A model generated the notes under the pieces. The model was not told the origin of the DNA. It saw nothing but the letters and a program-made list of their open reading frames with translations, and made no database searches. A stretch of DNA of 64,000 nt, from the NCBI GenBank assembly GCA_025358025.1, contig JANYKW010000087.1, positions 1-64,000 of the forward strand, read 5' to 3'. Position numbers and translations under genes: made by a program. Below, one piece after another: positions 42,163-51,186 of the stretch. This DNA comes from Bacteroidia bacterium. Lineage in GTDB: Bacteria; Bacteroidota; Bacteroidia; Bacteroidales; Prolixibacteraceae. Every line of letters begins with the position of its first letter. The first letter of the stretch is position 1.

Positions 42163-42924
42163 ATGAGTAAAAATAAACTCGCCAAATTTGCCGAGGTACA
42201 TGCACTGCCAAATGTTGTGGAAGTGCCTTATGCCGAACTGCAACAGGGTCCTTATCTGCTCAAAGGCAACTGGGCCCGGAACTTTTTCGGAAATAATTGC
42301 CCGTTGGTTTTGGAACTGGGTTGCGGGAAAGGCGAGTATACCGTTGGACTTGCCGAGAATTTTCCTGGAAAGAATTTCATCGGTATCGATATCAAAGGTG
42401 CCAGAATATGGACCGGGGCCACAGCAGCTCAAGGGAAAGGATTAAAAAATGCCGGATTTCTACGCACTTATGTCGAATTGCTGCCCTCATTTTTTGGTCC
42501 GGGAGAGGTGAGTGAAATCTGGATTACTTTCCCTGATCCTCAGATGAAGAAACAGCGTAAAAGACTAACTTCTACCAAACTTCTTACTCATTATGGCAAG
42601 GTAATGAAACCGGGAGGAGTCATCCATCTCAAGACTGACAGCAACTTTCTTTTTCAGTATACCACTGCTTTGGTTCACCTCAACGGATTTAAAGTCGAAG
42701 CAGAAACAGAAGACCTGTATTCATCAGAATATGCCGATGATATTAGGGGCATCCGGACCTATTATGAGCAACAATGGCTTGACAGGGGACTAAAAATTAA
42801 ATACCTGAAATTTATTCCGCATAATGAGAATCTCGTGGAGCCTGAGATGGAAATTGAATGGGATGAGTACCGAAGTTTTGGAAGAGATCGTCGAAGCAGG
42901 ATAAATGGGAAGAATGATGAATGA
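42163..42924 (+). CDS. trmB: tRNA (guanine-46-N7)-methyltransferase
   Basis: A 253-residue SAM-dependent enzyme: LELGCGKGEYTVGLA (motif I), FIGIDIKGARIW, and ITFPDPQMKKQRKRL, the catalytic TrmB motif (FPDPxxKxxHxKRR-like). It forms m7G46 in tRNA variable loops. Its end overlaps the next gene's first ATG by 20 bases. Confidence 0.95.
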   Translation: MSKNKLAKFAEVHALPNVVEVPYAELQQGPYLLKGNWARNFFGNNCPLVLELGCGKGEYTVGLAENFPGKNFIGIDIKGARIWTGATAAQGKGLKNAGFLRTYVELLPSFFGPGEVSEIWITFPDPQMKKQRKRLTSTKLLTHYGKVMKPGGVIHLKTDSNFLFQYTTALVHLNGFKVEAETEDLYSSEYADDIRGIRTYYEQQWLDRGLKIKYLKFIPHNENLVEPEMEIEWDEYRSFGRDRRSRINGKNDE

Positions 42925-43243
42925 TTTTTACGAAAAGGTATACGAGACCACGAGGTTAATTCCGGCAGGGAGGGTAACAAATTATGGTGCAATTGCCCGA
43001 TATCTGGGTACCGGTTTGTCGGCAAGGGTGGTCGGTTGGGCCCTCAACAATTCGCACGAACAGGAGCCTTTTGTCCCGGCTCACAGGGTTGTGAACAGGA
43101 ATGGGCTACTGACAGGGAAGGTACATTTTCATCCTCCGTCAGCCATGCAGGAGCTGCTGGAAAATGAAGGAATAAAAATTGAAGATGATGCAGTCGTCGA
43201 TTTCGGAAGACTCTTTTGGGATCCCATGAGAGAGCTCTTATGA
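42905..43243 (+). CDS. Alkyltransferase-like protein (MGMT fold without active Cys)
   Basis: A 112-residue MGMT-family protein: FYEKVYETTRLIPAGRVTNYGAIA and VVGWALNN, but the active-site box PCHR reads PAHR (residues 58-61), so the acceptor cysteine is Ala. Such ATL proteins bind O6-alkylguanine and recruit nucleotide excision repair instead of repairing directly. The C-terminal part after PAHRVVNRNGLLTG is short. Overlaps the trmB end; either M1 or M5 may be the start. Confidence 0.88.
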   Translation: MGRMMNDFYEKVYETTRLIPAGRVTNYGAIARYLGTGLSARVVGWALNNSHEQEPFVPAHRVVNRNGLLTGKVHFHPPSAMQELLENEGIKIEDDAVVDFGRLFWDPMRELL

Positions 43244-43330
43244 GTTTATTTATTTAAATCCGGCTAAAAGGGCTTTCAAACCATGCAACTTTAAAGAAAA
43301 TCAATCGTAAACAAATTATAAAAATTAAAT

Positions 43331-44422
43331 ATGGCACTCATACCAAAAAATATTTCAGATACCCTGAAGCGCATTCTTTACCCGGGGTCAGACAAAAGTA
43401 TTGTTGATCTGGAGATGGTTCAGGAGATCCGCCTTGCAGGTAAGCGGATCAGTTTTACCCTGATTTTTCAAAAAGAGGATGATCCGGCAATCGGTCCGGT
43501 TTCTGAAGCTTGTGTAGACGAGATCCGTCGTGAACATGGAGAAGATTGTGAAGTAACGATCACCCCCAAGAGTACAAAAAGGATGAGCCCGCCGGTACTC
43601 CCGGGTGTTAAAAATATCATAGCGATAGCTTCAGGCAAAGGCGGAGTCGGAAAATCCACCATGGCCGTCAACCTTGCTGTTGCTCTGGCTAAACAGGGAG
43701 CAAAAGTTGGATTGGTGGATGCTGATATCTTTGGTCCATCCATCCCAAAGATGTTTGGAGAGGAAGATTCCCGTCCGCTCTTTGAAAAGATAGATGGACG
43801 CGACCGCATCATCCCTATTGAGAAATATGGTGTGAAATTTTTGTCAATCGGTTTCTTTGCCAATAAGAACGATGCCCTGATCTGGCGGGGTCCTGTTGCC
43901 TCAAATGCCTTGAAGCAGCTGATTTCTGACGGGAACTGGGGCGAGCTGGACTTTTTGCTCGTTGACCTCCCCCCGGGGACCAGCGATATCCACCTGACCC
44001 TTGTACAAACGCTTGCTGTTACGGGTGCAGTCATTGTCACCACTCCCCAGGATGTTGCTCTTGCAGATGTCATCAAGGGAGTTTCTATGTTTAGCAGCAA
44101 GTCAATCAATGTTCCTGTCTTGGGACTTATTGAAAATATGTCGTGGTTCACACCTGAAGAACTACCAGGTAACAAGTATTATATTTTTGGGAAAGACGGA
44201 GGAAAAGAGCTTGCCGATAAGATGAACATTCCGCTGCTTGGACAAGTTCCAATTGTGATGAGTATCCGCGAAGGAGGAGATTCAGGCTTGCCGGCAGCCT
44301 GGGATGAAGAAAGTGCTACCGGATTAGCCTTTGAACAATTGGCCGTTGAACTAATCGTTCAGCTGGAACACCGAAATATTTATTTTGAACCCACCGTAAA
44401 AGTAAAGGTCAAACGAAAGTGA
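43331..44422 (+). CDS. mrp: Mrp/NBP35-type iron-sulfur carrier ATPase
   Basis: A 363-residue protein with an N-terminal MIP18-like (DUF59) domain (residues 1-85) and a P-loop NTPase with deviant Walker A SGKGGVGKSTMAVNLA, ADIFGPSIP, LLVDLPPGTSD and ENMSW. It binds and transfers 4Fe-4S clusters. The C-terminal region lacks a CxxC pair (reading GNKYYIFGKDGGKELA), as in other Bacteroidota Mrp proteins. No NifU gene follows directly. Confidence 0.95.
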   Translation: MALIPKNISDTLKRILYPGSDKSIVDLEMVQEIRLAGKRISFTLIFQKEDDPAIGPVSEACVDEIRREHGEDCEVTITPKSTKRMSPPVLPGVKNIIAIASGKGGVGKSTMAVNLAVALAKQGAKVGLVDADIFGPSIPKMFGEEDSRPLFEKIDGRDRIIPIEKYGVKFLSIGFFANKNDALIWRGPVASNALKQLISDGNWGELDFLLVDLPPGTSDIHLTLVQTLAVTGAVIVTTPQDVALADVIKGVSMFSSKSINVPVLGLIENMSWFTPEELPGNKYYIFGKDGGKELADKMNIPLLGQVPIVMSIREGGDSGLPAAWDEESATGLAFEQLAVELIVQLEHRNIYFEPTVKVKVKRK

Positions 44423-44460
44423 TTTTTCAGCAATTTTGAGTTAATTTGTGTAACACATTA

Positions 44461-47181
44461 ATGCAAAATAGCTTGAAGGGGCTCAGTATTAAACAGTTTT
44501 TTTACCTGTCGGTTCTGGGGTTGTCTGTTGGATGTTCCACACAGAAAAATACTGCATTAACCAGATTTTACCATCAGTTGAACGCTCACTATAATGTCTA
44601 TTTTAATGCAAGAGAGAGTGTCAAAGAGGGTTTAAACAGAGTGGAAGAGCTTCTTATCGAAGATTATACACAGATTCTTCCTATTTTCCCCGAAACAAAT
44701 CCCATGTCTGCCCGGATGGCTGTTTCTGAAATGGAGTACGCTGTTCAGAAGTGCCAGAAGCTTATTGCTACGCACTCCATCAGCAAGAGTCCGAAACGGA
44801 AAACGAACACTTCCGAAGCCTACACGGCATTTGCATATAAAAGTGAATACAACAAATGGGTGGACGACACCTATCTTTTGATGGGTGAAGCAAGCTATTT
44901 TCTGCGCGATTTTCACACTGCGCAGGAGAGTTTCAACTTCATTCTTTACAATTTTCCCGATCAGCCAACGCGCAATCCAGCTTTTCTTTGGCTTTCGAGA
45001 TGTTACATCGACAATGGAGAGTTTGACAAAGCACTTCAGATACTAAAAGTTCTGGAGCGGGATGGGAGCTTGCCGCCAGATATTAAGAAGGATCTGACTG
45101 TAATTAAAGCAGATTACTTTATGGCGACCGGCAACTGGAAAGAGGCAATCTTTCAGTTGGAACTATCTCTTAAACTGGACCTTAGTAAAAAGGAAAAGGG
45201 CAGATACAACTTTATCCTGGGACAACTTTACCTCAGGCAGGGTCAAACGGAGGAAGCAGTTGCGGCGTTCAACAGGGTAGTTAAATCCAAACCAACATTC
45301 AGGCTGGCTTTTGAGGCAAAAATTTCATTGCTTGAGTACTCAAAAAGTAATCCGGAAGAGATCGATCGGGCACTTGCGAAAATGATCAGAAACGCGAATA
45401 ACCTGCCCTATCTCGACAGAATCTATTATGCCAAAGGTGATATCGCTTTAAAATCGGATCGAAGGGAGGATGCTATCCGGGATTTTCAAACCTCTGTGGC
45501 ATACAGTATCAGCAACGACAATCAAAGAGCACTCTCCAGCCTCACAGTTGCAAATCTGTTTTTTGATGAGGGTAGCTACAAGCTTTCGTCTTGTTATTAT
45601 GATAGCGCGATGGCTGTGATAGGTCCGGAATATCCAAGGTACGAAGAGATTATAAACAAAGCCAATGGTTTGACAGGACTGCTTAGAAATCTCGATTTGA
45701 TATCACGGGAAGATAGTTTGCAGCAGCTTGCCCTGATGGCTGAACCCGACCGGTTGGCAATGATCGATAACATCATCGCCCGGATAACGGAAGAGGAGAA
45801 TTTGGTGCTAAGAGAGCAGCAAGACGAACAGAATAGCCAAAATTATTTCAGGGGTCAGAAATACCGTACCGCTGCAATCGGGAATCAGGCTAACAACAGC
45901 ATGTGGTATTTTTATAATCCGGTCACCGCGGGATTAGGGAAAACAGAATTTCAGCAAATATGGGGCAAACGCAAGCTGGAGGATAACTGGAGGAGGAAGA
46001 ATAAAATTTCGCTCAATCAGGCAGAAGGTGATCAAACGGAAGCTACAGCGGATCAGCTTATTAACGAGGCCGCAAAACCAAAAAAATCCGATCCGAAATC
46101 CGTCGAATATTATCTCCAGGATCTTCCTTTGACTGATTCTTTGATGCAAGCTTCGCACGACCGCATCAAATCTGCATTTTTTAGTGCCGGCAGAATTTAT
46201 GTAAGTATACTCAAAGATGAAGCCCGTGCAATAGAGCTATTTGAAGAACTGAACGACAGGTATCCGGAGAGTATCTATGAGCTTCCTACATGGATTGAAT
46301 TACACAAAATAAAGTATAACACCGAACTTTTCCGTGGTAAAATAACACAAAAGTACCCCGAATCGAATTATGCCAAATTTCTACTAAATCCAGATTTCTT
46401 CAAGGAGATGGAAGTAATGAAGCAGTTGAGGGAACGTAAATATGGAGAAGCTTTGGCATTCTACAAAAAGGGGGATTATCAGTCGGCTGGTAAATTGGCA
46501 GGAGAGGTGATGAAACTACAGCCGGATAGTTTGTTGATGCCTAAAGTGAAATTTATTGAGTTGGTGGGTAAAGGGAAAAATTCATCAGCCGAAGAGTTTA
46601 CCAAAATGCTTGATCAGTATCTTGCAGATTTCCCCGGCTCACCAGCAAATCCAACAGTACTCAGAATCCGCGATCTGGTGCGTCAGAATTCACTTGCAGA
46701 ACTGGAGAAGACAATTGCCAGGATGGATTCAGCTGCTATCAACAAACAGACCAGCTTGCAGTCCGGCAAACCGAATGATCCATTTGGCGGGAAATACTCC
46801 TATGACGAAGAACTATTCCACTATTTCATACTCTCTTTTCCTAGGGATGCAAAAGTAGATATCAACAGGCTGATATTTGATATTGCCAATTTTAACATTG
46901 ATTTCTATACCTCTTTCGACTTTGAAGTTGAAGAGATCAAGTTGAACGACCAGACCACACTGGTAGTGGTAAGGAGTTTGCCGAACAAGGAAGAGGGATT
47001 GGGCTATTTTGGAAATATTCTCAGGCAAAAACAAGTTTTTAAATCACTGCAAGGAATTGATTATCATTATTTTATAGCCTCTTCGCCGAATTACCGGAAA
47101 ATTGTTGCCGATCAGGATTTGCTGGAATACCTGAATTTCTTCGTTTTAAATTACAGCAAGGTATCTTCTCCTTCCAAATAA
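44461..47181 (+). CDS. porW: PorW/SprE-like TPR lipoprotein of type IX secretion
   Basis: A 906-residue lipoprotein (signal with SVGCSTQK) opening TRFYHQLNAHYNVYFNARESVKEG, the signature of PorW/SprE. Several TPR-like repeats span about 150-400, followed by long charged stretches and a C-terminal domain with DAKVDINRLIFDIANFNIDFY and IDYHYFIASSPNYRKIVAD. PorW/SprE is needed for type IX secretion and gliding; it bridges PorV/attachment components and the PorKN ring in other species. Start ATG at 44461. Followed by a terminator. Confidence 0.88.
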   Translation: MQNSLKGLSIKQFFYLSVLGLSVGCSTQKNTALTRFYHQLNAHYNVYFNARESVKEGLNRVEELLIEDYTQILPIFPETNPMSARMAVSEMEYAVQKCQKLIATHSISKSPKRKTNTSEAYTAFAYKSEYNKWVDDTYLLMGEASYFLRDFHTAQESFNFILYNFPDQPTRNPAFLWLSRCYIDNGEFDKALQILKVLERDGSLPPDIKKDLTVIKADYFMATGNWKEAIFQLELSLKLDLSKKEKGRYNFILGQLYLRQGQTEEAVAAFNRVVKSKPTFRLAFEAKISLLEYSKSNPEEIDRALAKMIRNANNLPYLDRIYYAKGDIALKSDRREDAIRDFQTSVAYSISNDNQRALSSLTVANLFFDEGSYKLSSCYYDSAMAVIGPEYPRYEEIINKANGLTGLLRNLDLISREDSLQQLALMAEPDRLAMIDNIIARITEEENLVLREQQDEQNSQNYFRGQKYRTAAIGNQANNSMWYFYNPVTAGLGKTEFQQIWGKRKLEDNWRRKNKISLNQAEGDQTEATADQLINEAAKPKKSDPKSVEYYLQDLPLTDSLMQASHDRIKSAFFSAGRIYVSILKDEARAIELFEELNDRYPESIYELPTWIELHKIKYNTELFRGKITQKYPESNYAKFLLNPDFFKEMEVMKQLRERKYGEALAFYKKGDYQSAGKLAGEVMKLQPDSLLMPKVKFIELVGKGKNSSAEEFTKMLDQYLADFPGSPANPTVLRIRDLVRQNSLAELEKTIARMDSAAINKQTSLQSGKPNDPFGGKYSYDEELFHYFILSFPRDAKVDINRLIFDIANFNIDFYTSFDFEVEEIKLNDQTTLVVVRSLPNKEEGLGYFGNILRQKQVFKSLQGIDYHYFIASSPNYRKIVADQDLLEYLNFFVLNYSKVSSPSK

Positions 47182-47218
47182 AAAGCCCGGACATGTCTTA
47201 CAATGTCCCGGGCTTTAC
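47182..47218 (+). terminator. Terminator after porW
   Basis: Arms AAAGCCCGG-ACAT and ATGT-CCCGGGCTTT with one bulged G, a 9-base loop, and a T-rich tail. The first A residue overlaps the stop codon. It also faces the convergent barrel gene. Confidence 0.8.
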
Positions 47219-47260
47219 TCCTGATTATTTGCAGAAGGAATTATACCTTATATGCTCCAG

Positions 47261-47827
47261 TCAGAGTATTTTGATACCCAGCGAAACAGTGAAAGTTTTA
47301 CCATCTTTTAAAACTGTATTCTGAACATTTTTAACGGTTAGATCTGTTAATCCCCAATCGTATCTGAGATTGAAAGAAAAAATCAGTACATCAACACCGG
47401 CGCCCAGTTTCCATGACCATGCACTTTTTTCGGTAAGAGTTTGTTTAACATCATTCATGGTTACATCCGGAGAAAAACTTACGGATGGACCAGTCACCAG
47501 ATGAAGAGAGACTATTTTCAGGTTCAGGAATCTCAATCCTCCTAAAAGTGGAACCTGCATCGATTTGATTTTTGTTTGCTGGTTATTAATCATCGTGTTT
47601 TTTTCCACCCATAAAAATTCAGGTTGAAAATAAAACCGTTTTCCTCCTGTTCTCATAAAAGCTCCCAATTCATAGCCTCCTTTTGCATCAGAGAAACCAT
47701 CCTGGGCACTTTGATTGAATGTTAATTTTGTTGAATTATAACCAGCTTTGAGGCCTAGGTCAAAAATTCCCCCAAATGAAAAAATGGCTATCGCTAAAAA
47801 GGCCATCGTCAAAAATGTTTTTTTCAT
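47261..47827 (-). CDS. PorT-like outer-membrane beta-barrel protein
   Basis: A 188-residue protein with a signal peptide (FLTMAFLAIAIFSFGG) and an eight-strand barrel pattern (DLGLKAGYNSTKLTFNQ, GGYELGAFMRTGGKRFYFQPEFLW, VPLLGGLRFLNLKI, SWKLGAGVDVLIFSFNLRYDWGL) of the PF13568-like family, ending in a hydrophobic strand. Small barrels of this sort are numerous in Bacteroidota. Not specific enough to name. It is monocistronic. Confidence 0.85.
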   Translation of the reverse strand: MKKTFLTMAFLAIAIFSFGGIFDLGLKAGYNSTKLTFNQSAQDGFSDAKGGYELGAFMRTGGKRFYFQPEFLWVEKNTMINNQQTKIKSMQVPLLGGLRFLNLKIVSLHLVTGPSVSFSPDVTMNDVKQTLTEKSAWSWKLGAGVDVLIFSFNLRYDWGLTDLTVKNVQNTVLKDGKTFTVSLGIKIL

Positions 47828-47934
47828 AGCAAATAAGTATTGAGTTTAAAAAATAAAATTTTTCACATCAAATGTTGAAGCTTGATAGAATAAAGGAAAT
47901 AATAAATTAGCAATAATCCAATTAATAAGTTTTA

Positions 47935-48645
47935 TTATCTGATCAGGAACCCGAGGTCGCTGCCAGGGGCTAATTCAACCGGTAAAATCCCTTTTTTGAA
48001 TATTCTTAATGAATTGGAGCCGATCAGGCTAAGTTGTTTCCCATCTAACCTGAGCATGCTTCCTTCCCTCAATCCGACAACGTAAACCTCCGGATTAATC
48101 TCGATAAACTCCATGATCCGCTGTTCGCGGGTCTCACCCCCATGTCCTTCAGGATTCTTGTCGAGGTAGTGTGGATTGATCTGAAACGGAACCAGGTTGA
48201 GGCAGTCGAACCCCTTGGGATCAATGATCGGCATATCGTTGGTGGTTCGCAGGGTCGGAGAGGCGATATTCGATCCGGCACTCCAGCCAATATAAGGAAT
48301 TCCCGCCATGACGCGATCCCGGATTACCGGGAAAAGGCTGTTGTCATTTATCTTTCGTACCAGCTGCCAGGTATTGCCTCCTCCTGTGACGATGACATCG
48401 GCCTTGCCTGCAGCCTTAACAGGATCTGCCACGCGATGGATACTTGTGAGAACATGATTCAACCCTGCAAAACGTTCCCTGACCCGGTTTTCATATTCAT
48501 CCATCGTGAAGGTGACAGCTGCATAGGGAATAAACAATATTTTAAGAGGTTGACTACCAAGAAACCTGTCTATTTCAGGCATAGGATAGCTGAGGTATGG
48601 TTCTCCGGGCATCGTGGAGTTGCTGATCAATAATAGTCTCATCAT
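47935..48645 (-). CDS. pepE: Dipeptidase E (peptidase S51)
   Basis: A 236-residue alpha-aspartyl dipeptidase: GGGNTWQLVRKI, catalytic Ser122 in GWSAGSN, His159 in NPHY, Glu194 in LREGS. The catalytic set matches the PepE Ser-His-Glu triad. Hydrolyses Asp-X dipeptides in the cytoplasm. A second ATG overlaps the first (48643 and 48640). No obvious operon. Confidence 0.93.
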   Translation of the reverse strand: MMRLLLISNSTMPGEPYLSYPMPEIDRFLGSQPLKILFIPYAAVTFTMDEYENRVRERFAGLNHVLTSIHRVADPVKAAGKADVIVTGGGNTWQLVRKINDNSLFPVIRDRVMAGIPYIGWSAGSNIASPTLRTTNDMPIIDPKGFDCLNLVPFQINPHYLDKNPEGHGGETREQRIMEFIEINPEVYVVGLREGSMLRLDGKQLSLIGSNSLRIFKKGILPVELAPGSDLGFLIR

Positions 48646-49029
48646 CTATTGCATCATTTTATGCTAAATTACAGAATTTCCGGTATGAATAGCATGAAAT
48701 ATTGCCATATCTGCTGATTATATAAACCAATAACCCCTTTTCAACCACGGATAGCACAGATTCAACGCAATTAACGCCCCACCTGCCACAAATCGCACAA
48801 TAAGATCACAAATAACCCCATTCTCCTGCCAAGGATTAAACTGACTTAATTTTCACATTTCCCAATTCCCGAATTTCCACCGACTTTTTATACATCTGAG
48901 TCTAAAAAGTGTAAATAATGTACCAATGTTCCCATTTTTTCGTATATTCAGGTGGAAATCGGAATTTTGAAATCTTCCGATGCGTCATTCCGTTGGATAA
49001 ATAAATATTTTTACCGCGCAAAAATTGCA
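48646..49029. other. Intergenic region
   Basis: A 384-base divergent region with no open frame, hairpin or -7 element I can defend. It carries promoters for pepE and the carboxylase operon. Confidence 0.5.
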
Positions 49030-50577
49030 ATGATAAATATGGGGAAAGCAAAAAGTCCTGTCAGAATTAAGAAAATATTGATTGCCAACCGGGGTGAGAT
49101 TGCGGTCCGGATTATGCGTACATGCCGGGAGATGGGTATCGAAACAGTGGCAGTATACAGCGATGCAGATCGTTCCTCATTACATGTCCGATATGCAACC
49201 GAAGCCTATCACATAGGTCCGAGTGCCTCCTCAGAAAGCTACCTCCGTATCGATAAAATTCTGGATGTAGCGCGTATTTCCGGTGCTGACGCGATCCATC
49301 CGGGGTATGGTTTTCTCTCGGAAAACGCGCAATTTGCAATAAAATGCAGGGAGGCAGGAGTGAAATTTATAGGACCCTCGGCCGAGTCGATTGAAGCGAT
49401 GGGTGATAAAATCAGTGCAAGGAAAAGGATGATTGCAGCAGGTGTTCCGGTAGTGCCCGGAACCACCGAAAAAATAGTGGATGAAGAGGAAGCCGTCAGG
49501 ATTATCCGGGGTATCGGTCTGCCTGTGATGATCAAAGCATCTGCAGGCGGAGGAGGCAAAGGGATGAGACTCGTAAGACAGGAAGCGGATATCAAATCGT
49601 CCATAAGAAGTGCTAAATCAGAGGCCAGGACTGCATTTGGAGATGATTCGCTTTACATAGAGAAATATATTGAATCTCCCCATCACATTGAATTTCAGGT
49701 ACTTGCCGACCAATTCGGAGATGCTGTTCACCTTTTTGAACGTGAATGTTCAGTGCAACGTCGTCACCAGAAGGTAATTGAAGAAACCCCATCACCCATA
49801 ATGACCCCCGAGGTCCGGGAGAAAATGGGTGCCTGTGCAGTCGCTGCAACAAAGGCAGCCAATTACGAAGGAGCAGGTACTATTGAGTTTATCGTTGACG
49901 ATAATTTAAATTTCTATTTTCTTGAGATGAACACTCGTTTGCAGGTAGAACATCCTATTACAGAAAGAGTTGTAGGTGTTGACCTGGTCAGGGAGCAAAT
50001 CCGTGTTGCGGAAGGATTCCCACTTCCTTTCAAACAAAAGGATCTTAAAATGAACGGGCATTCTATGGAGTGCAGGATTTATGCTGAAGATACCGATAAT
50101 AATTTCATGCCTAATCCAGGTAAGATTACGCATATTACTGAACCAATGGGTCTTGGCGTACGCTGTGACGGCTATATTCATGAAGGATACACCATTCCAA
50201 TTTACTACGACCCAATGATCAGTAAGCTGATTATCTGGGGTAGGACACGCGAAGAGGTAATCGAACGGATGAGACGTGCCTTGTTTGAATACAAAATATC
50301 GGGAGTGAAGACTTCTATCAAATATCTGGTGAAAATCATGGAAACGCCAGATTTTCGAAACGGGACCTACAACACCCATTTCATCGAGAAAAATGAAGAA
50401 TTTCTGAATAGCAAGATCAAATGTGACAAACATTGTGAAGATATTGCCATGATTGCTGCTTTCGTTGAACATGCGGGCAGACTGCAAAAATCCAAACTGG
50501 TGATTCCCCACGAAAGGACACTTGGAGTGAAAGGATGGAAACACCGTGGCCGGAGAGCAGGAATGCAGCGGCTCTGA
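49030..50577 (+). CDS. accC: Biotin carboxylase subunit of an acyl-CoA carboxylase
   Basis: A 515-residue ATP-grasp enzyme: RIKKILIANRGEIAVRIMR, ATP-binding AGGGGKGMRLV, ERECSVQRRHQKVIEE, EMNTRLQVEHPITE and YDPMISKLI. It carboxylates biotin on the carrier protein using ATP and bicarbonate. The start is ATG at 49030 or 49039; the frame opens earlier at a GTG. It leads a three-gene operon with a separate carrier and a carboxyltransferase, the arrangement of propionyl-CoA carboxylases in Bacteroidales. Confidence 0.95.
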   Translation: MINMGKAKSPVRIKKILIANRGEIAVRIMRTCREMGIETVAVYSDADRSSLHVRYATEAYHIGPSASSESYLRIDKILDVARISGADAIHPGYGFLSENAQFAIKCREAGVKFIGPSAESIEAMGDKISARKRMIAAGVPVVPGTTEKIVDEEEAVRIIRGIGLPVMIKASAGGGGKGMRLVRQEADIKSSIRSAKSEARTAFGDDSLYIEKYIESPHHIEFQVLADQFGDAVHLFERECSVQRRHQKVIEETPSPIMTPEVREKMGACAVAATKAANYEGAGTIEFIVDDNLNFYFLEMNTRLQVEHPITERVVGVDLVREQIRVAEGFPLPFKQKDLKMNGHSMECRIYAEDTDNNFMPNPGKITHITEPMGLGVRCDGYIHEGYTIPIYYDPMISKLIIWGRTREEVIERMRRALFEYKISGVKTSIKYLVKIMETPDFRNGTYNTHFIEKNEEFLNSKIKCDKHCEDIAMIAAFVEHAGRLQKSKLVIPHERTLGVKGWKHRGRRAGMQRL

Positions 50578-50643
50578 AGATAGTGCCCGATAATATCTAA
50601 GCGCACTACAATTGGAAAAAATTAAAAATTCATTTACAGACAT

Positions 50644-51171
50644 ATGCAACTTGAATTAAAAGTCAATGACCGCAACGCCATTGTCCGGGAGATCCGGAGA
50701 AAAGGTAATCTTGTGACTATCTCGGTTGATAATATAATTTACGAGGTCGATATAGATAAAGTCAGCGGTGAGGAGTATTCAATTATTTCAGAGGGAAAAT
50801 CCTACAATGTGGAGGTAATCCCAACCGATGATCCAAAGATTTACCGGGTCAACACCATCTATTTTGGATTCGATATCAGTGTGAATGATGCAGAAGCACG
50901 TTACATGCAAAAAAGGAAGAAGAAGGAGGGTGACGGGACTACGGATTCCATTAAGTCTCCAATGCCGGGAAAGGTCGTGAAGGTTCTGGTTCAGAAAGGA
51001 GATCATGTAGAAAAAGGTCAGACGGTTGTCGTCCTTTCTGCGATGAAAATGGAGAGTGAATACAAGGCAGGTTGCGACGGCGTAGTATCCAAAGTGGCAG
51101 TAAAAGAGGGTGATACCGTCGATGGAAATCAGTTGATGGTGGTCATTGGAAAAGATGTGAAAAAAAAATGA
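50644..51171 (+). CDS. Biotin carboxyl carrier protein
   Basis: A 175-residue protein with the biotinyl domain at residues 103-172; Lys135 in SAMKMESEY accepts biotin and IKSPMPGKV precedes it. The first 90 residues form a conserved non-biotin domain. It lies 66 bases after the biotin carboxylase gene and 15 bases before the carboxyltransferase gene. Confidence 0.93.
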   Translation: MQLELKVNDRNAIVREIRRKGNLVTISVDNIIYEVDIDKVSGEEYSIISEGKSYNVEVIPTDDPKIYRVNTIYFGFDISVNDAEARYMQKRKKKEGDGTTDSIKSPMPGKVVKVLVQKGDHVEKGQTVVVLSAMKMESEYKAGCDGVVSKVAVKEGDTVDGNQLMVVIGKDVKKK

Positions 51172-51186
51172 TAAACGTAGAATAAG

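Noticed and set aside
49906-50649. Minus-strand frame over the biotin carboxylase gene
   Set aside because: Shadow frame without motifs.
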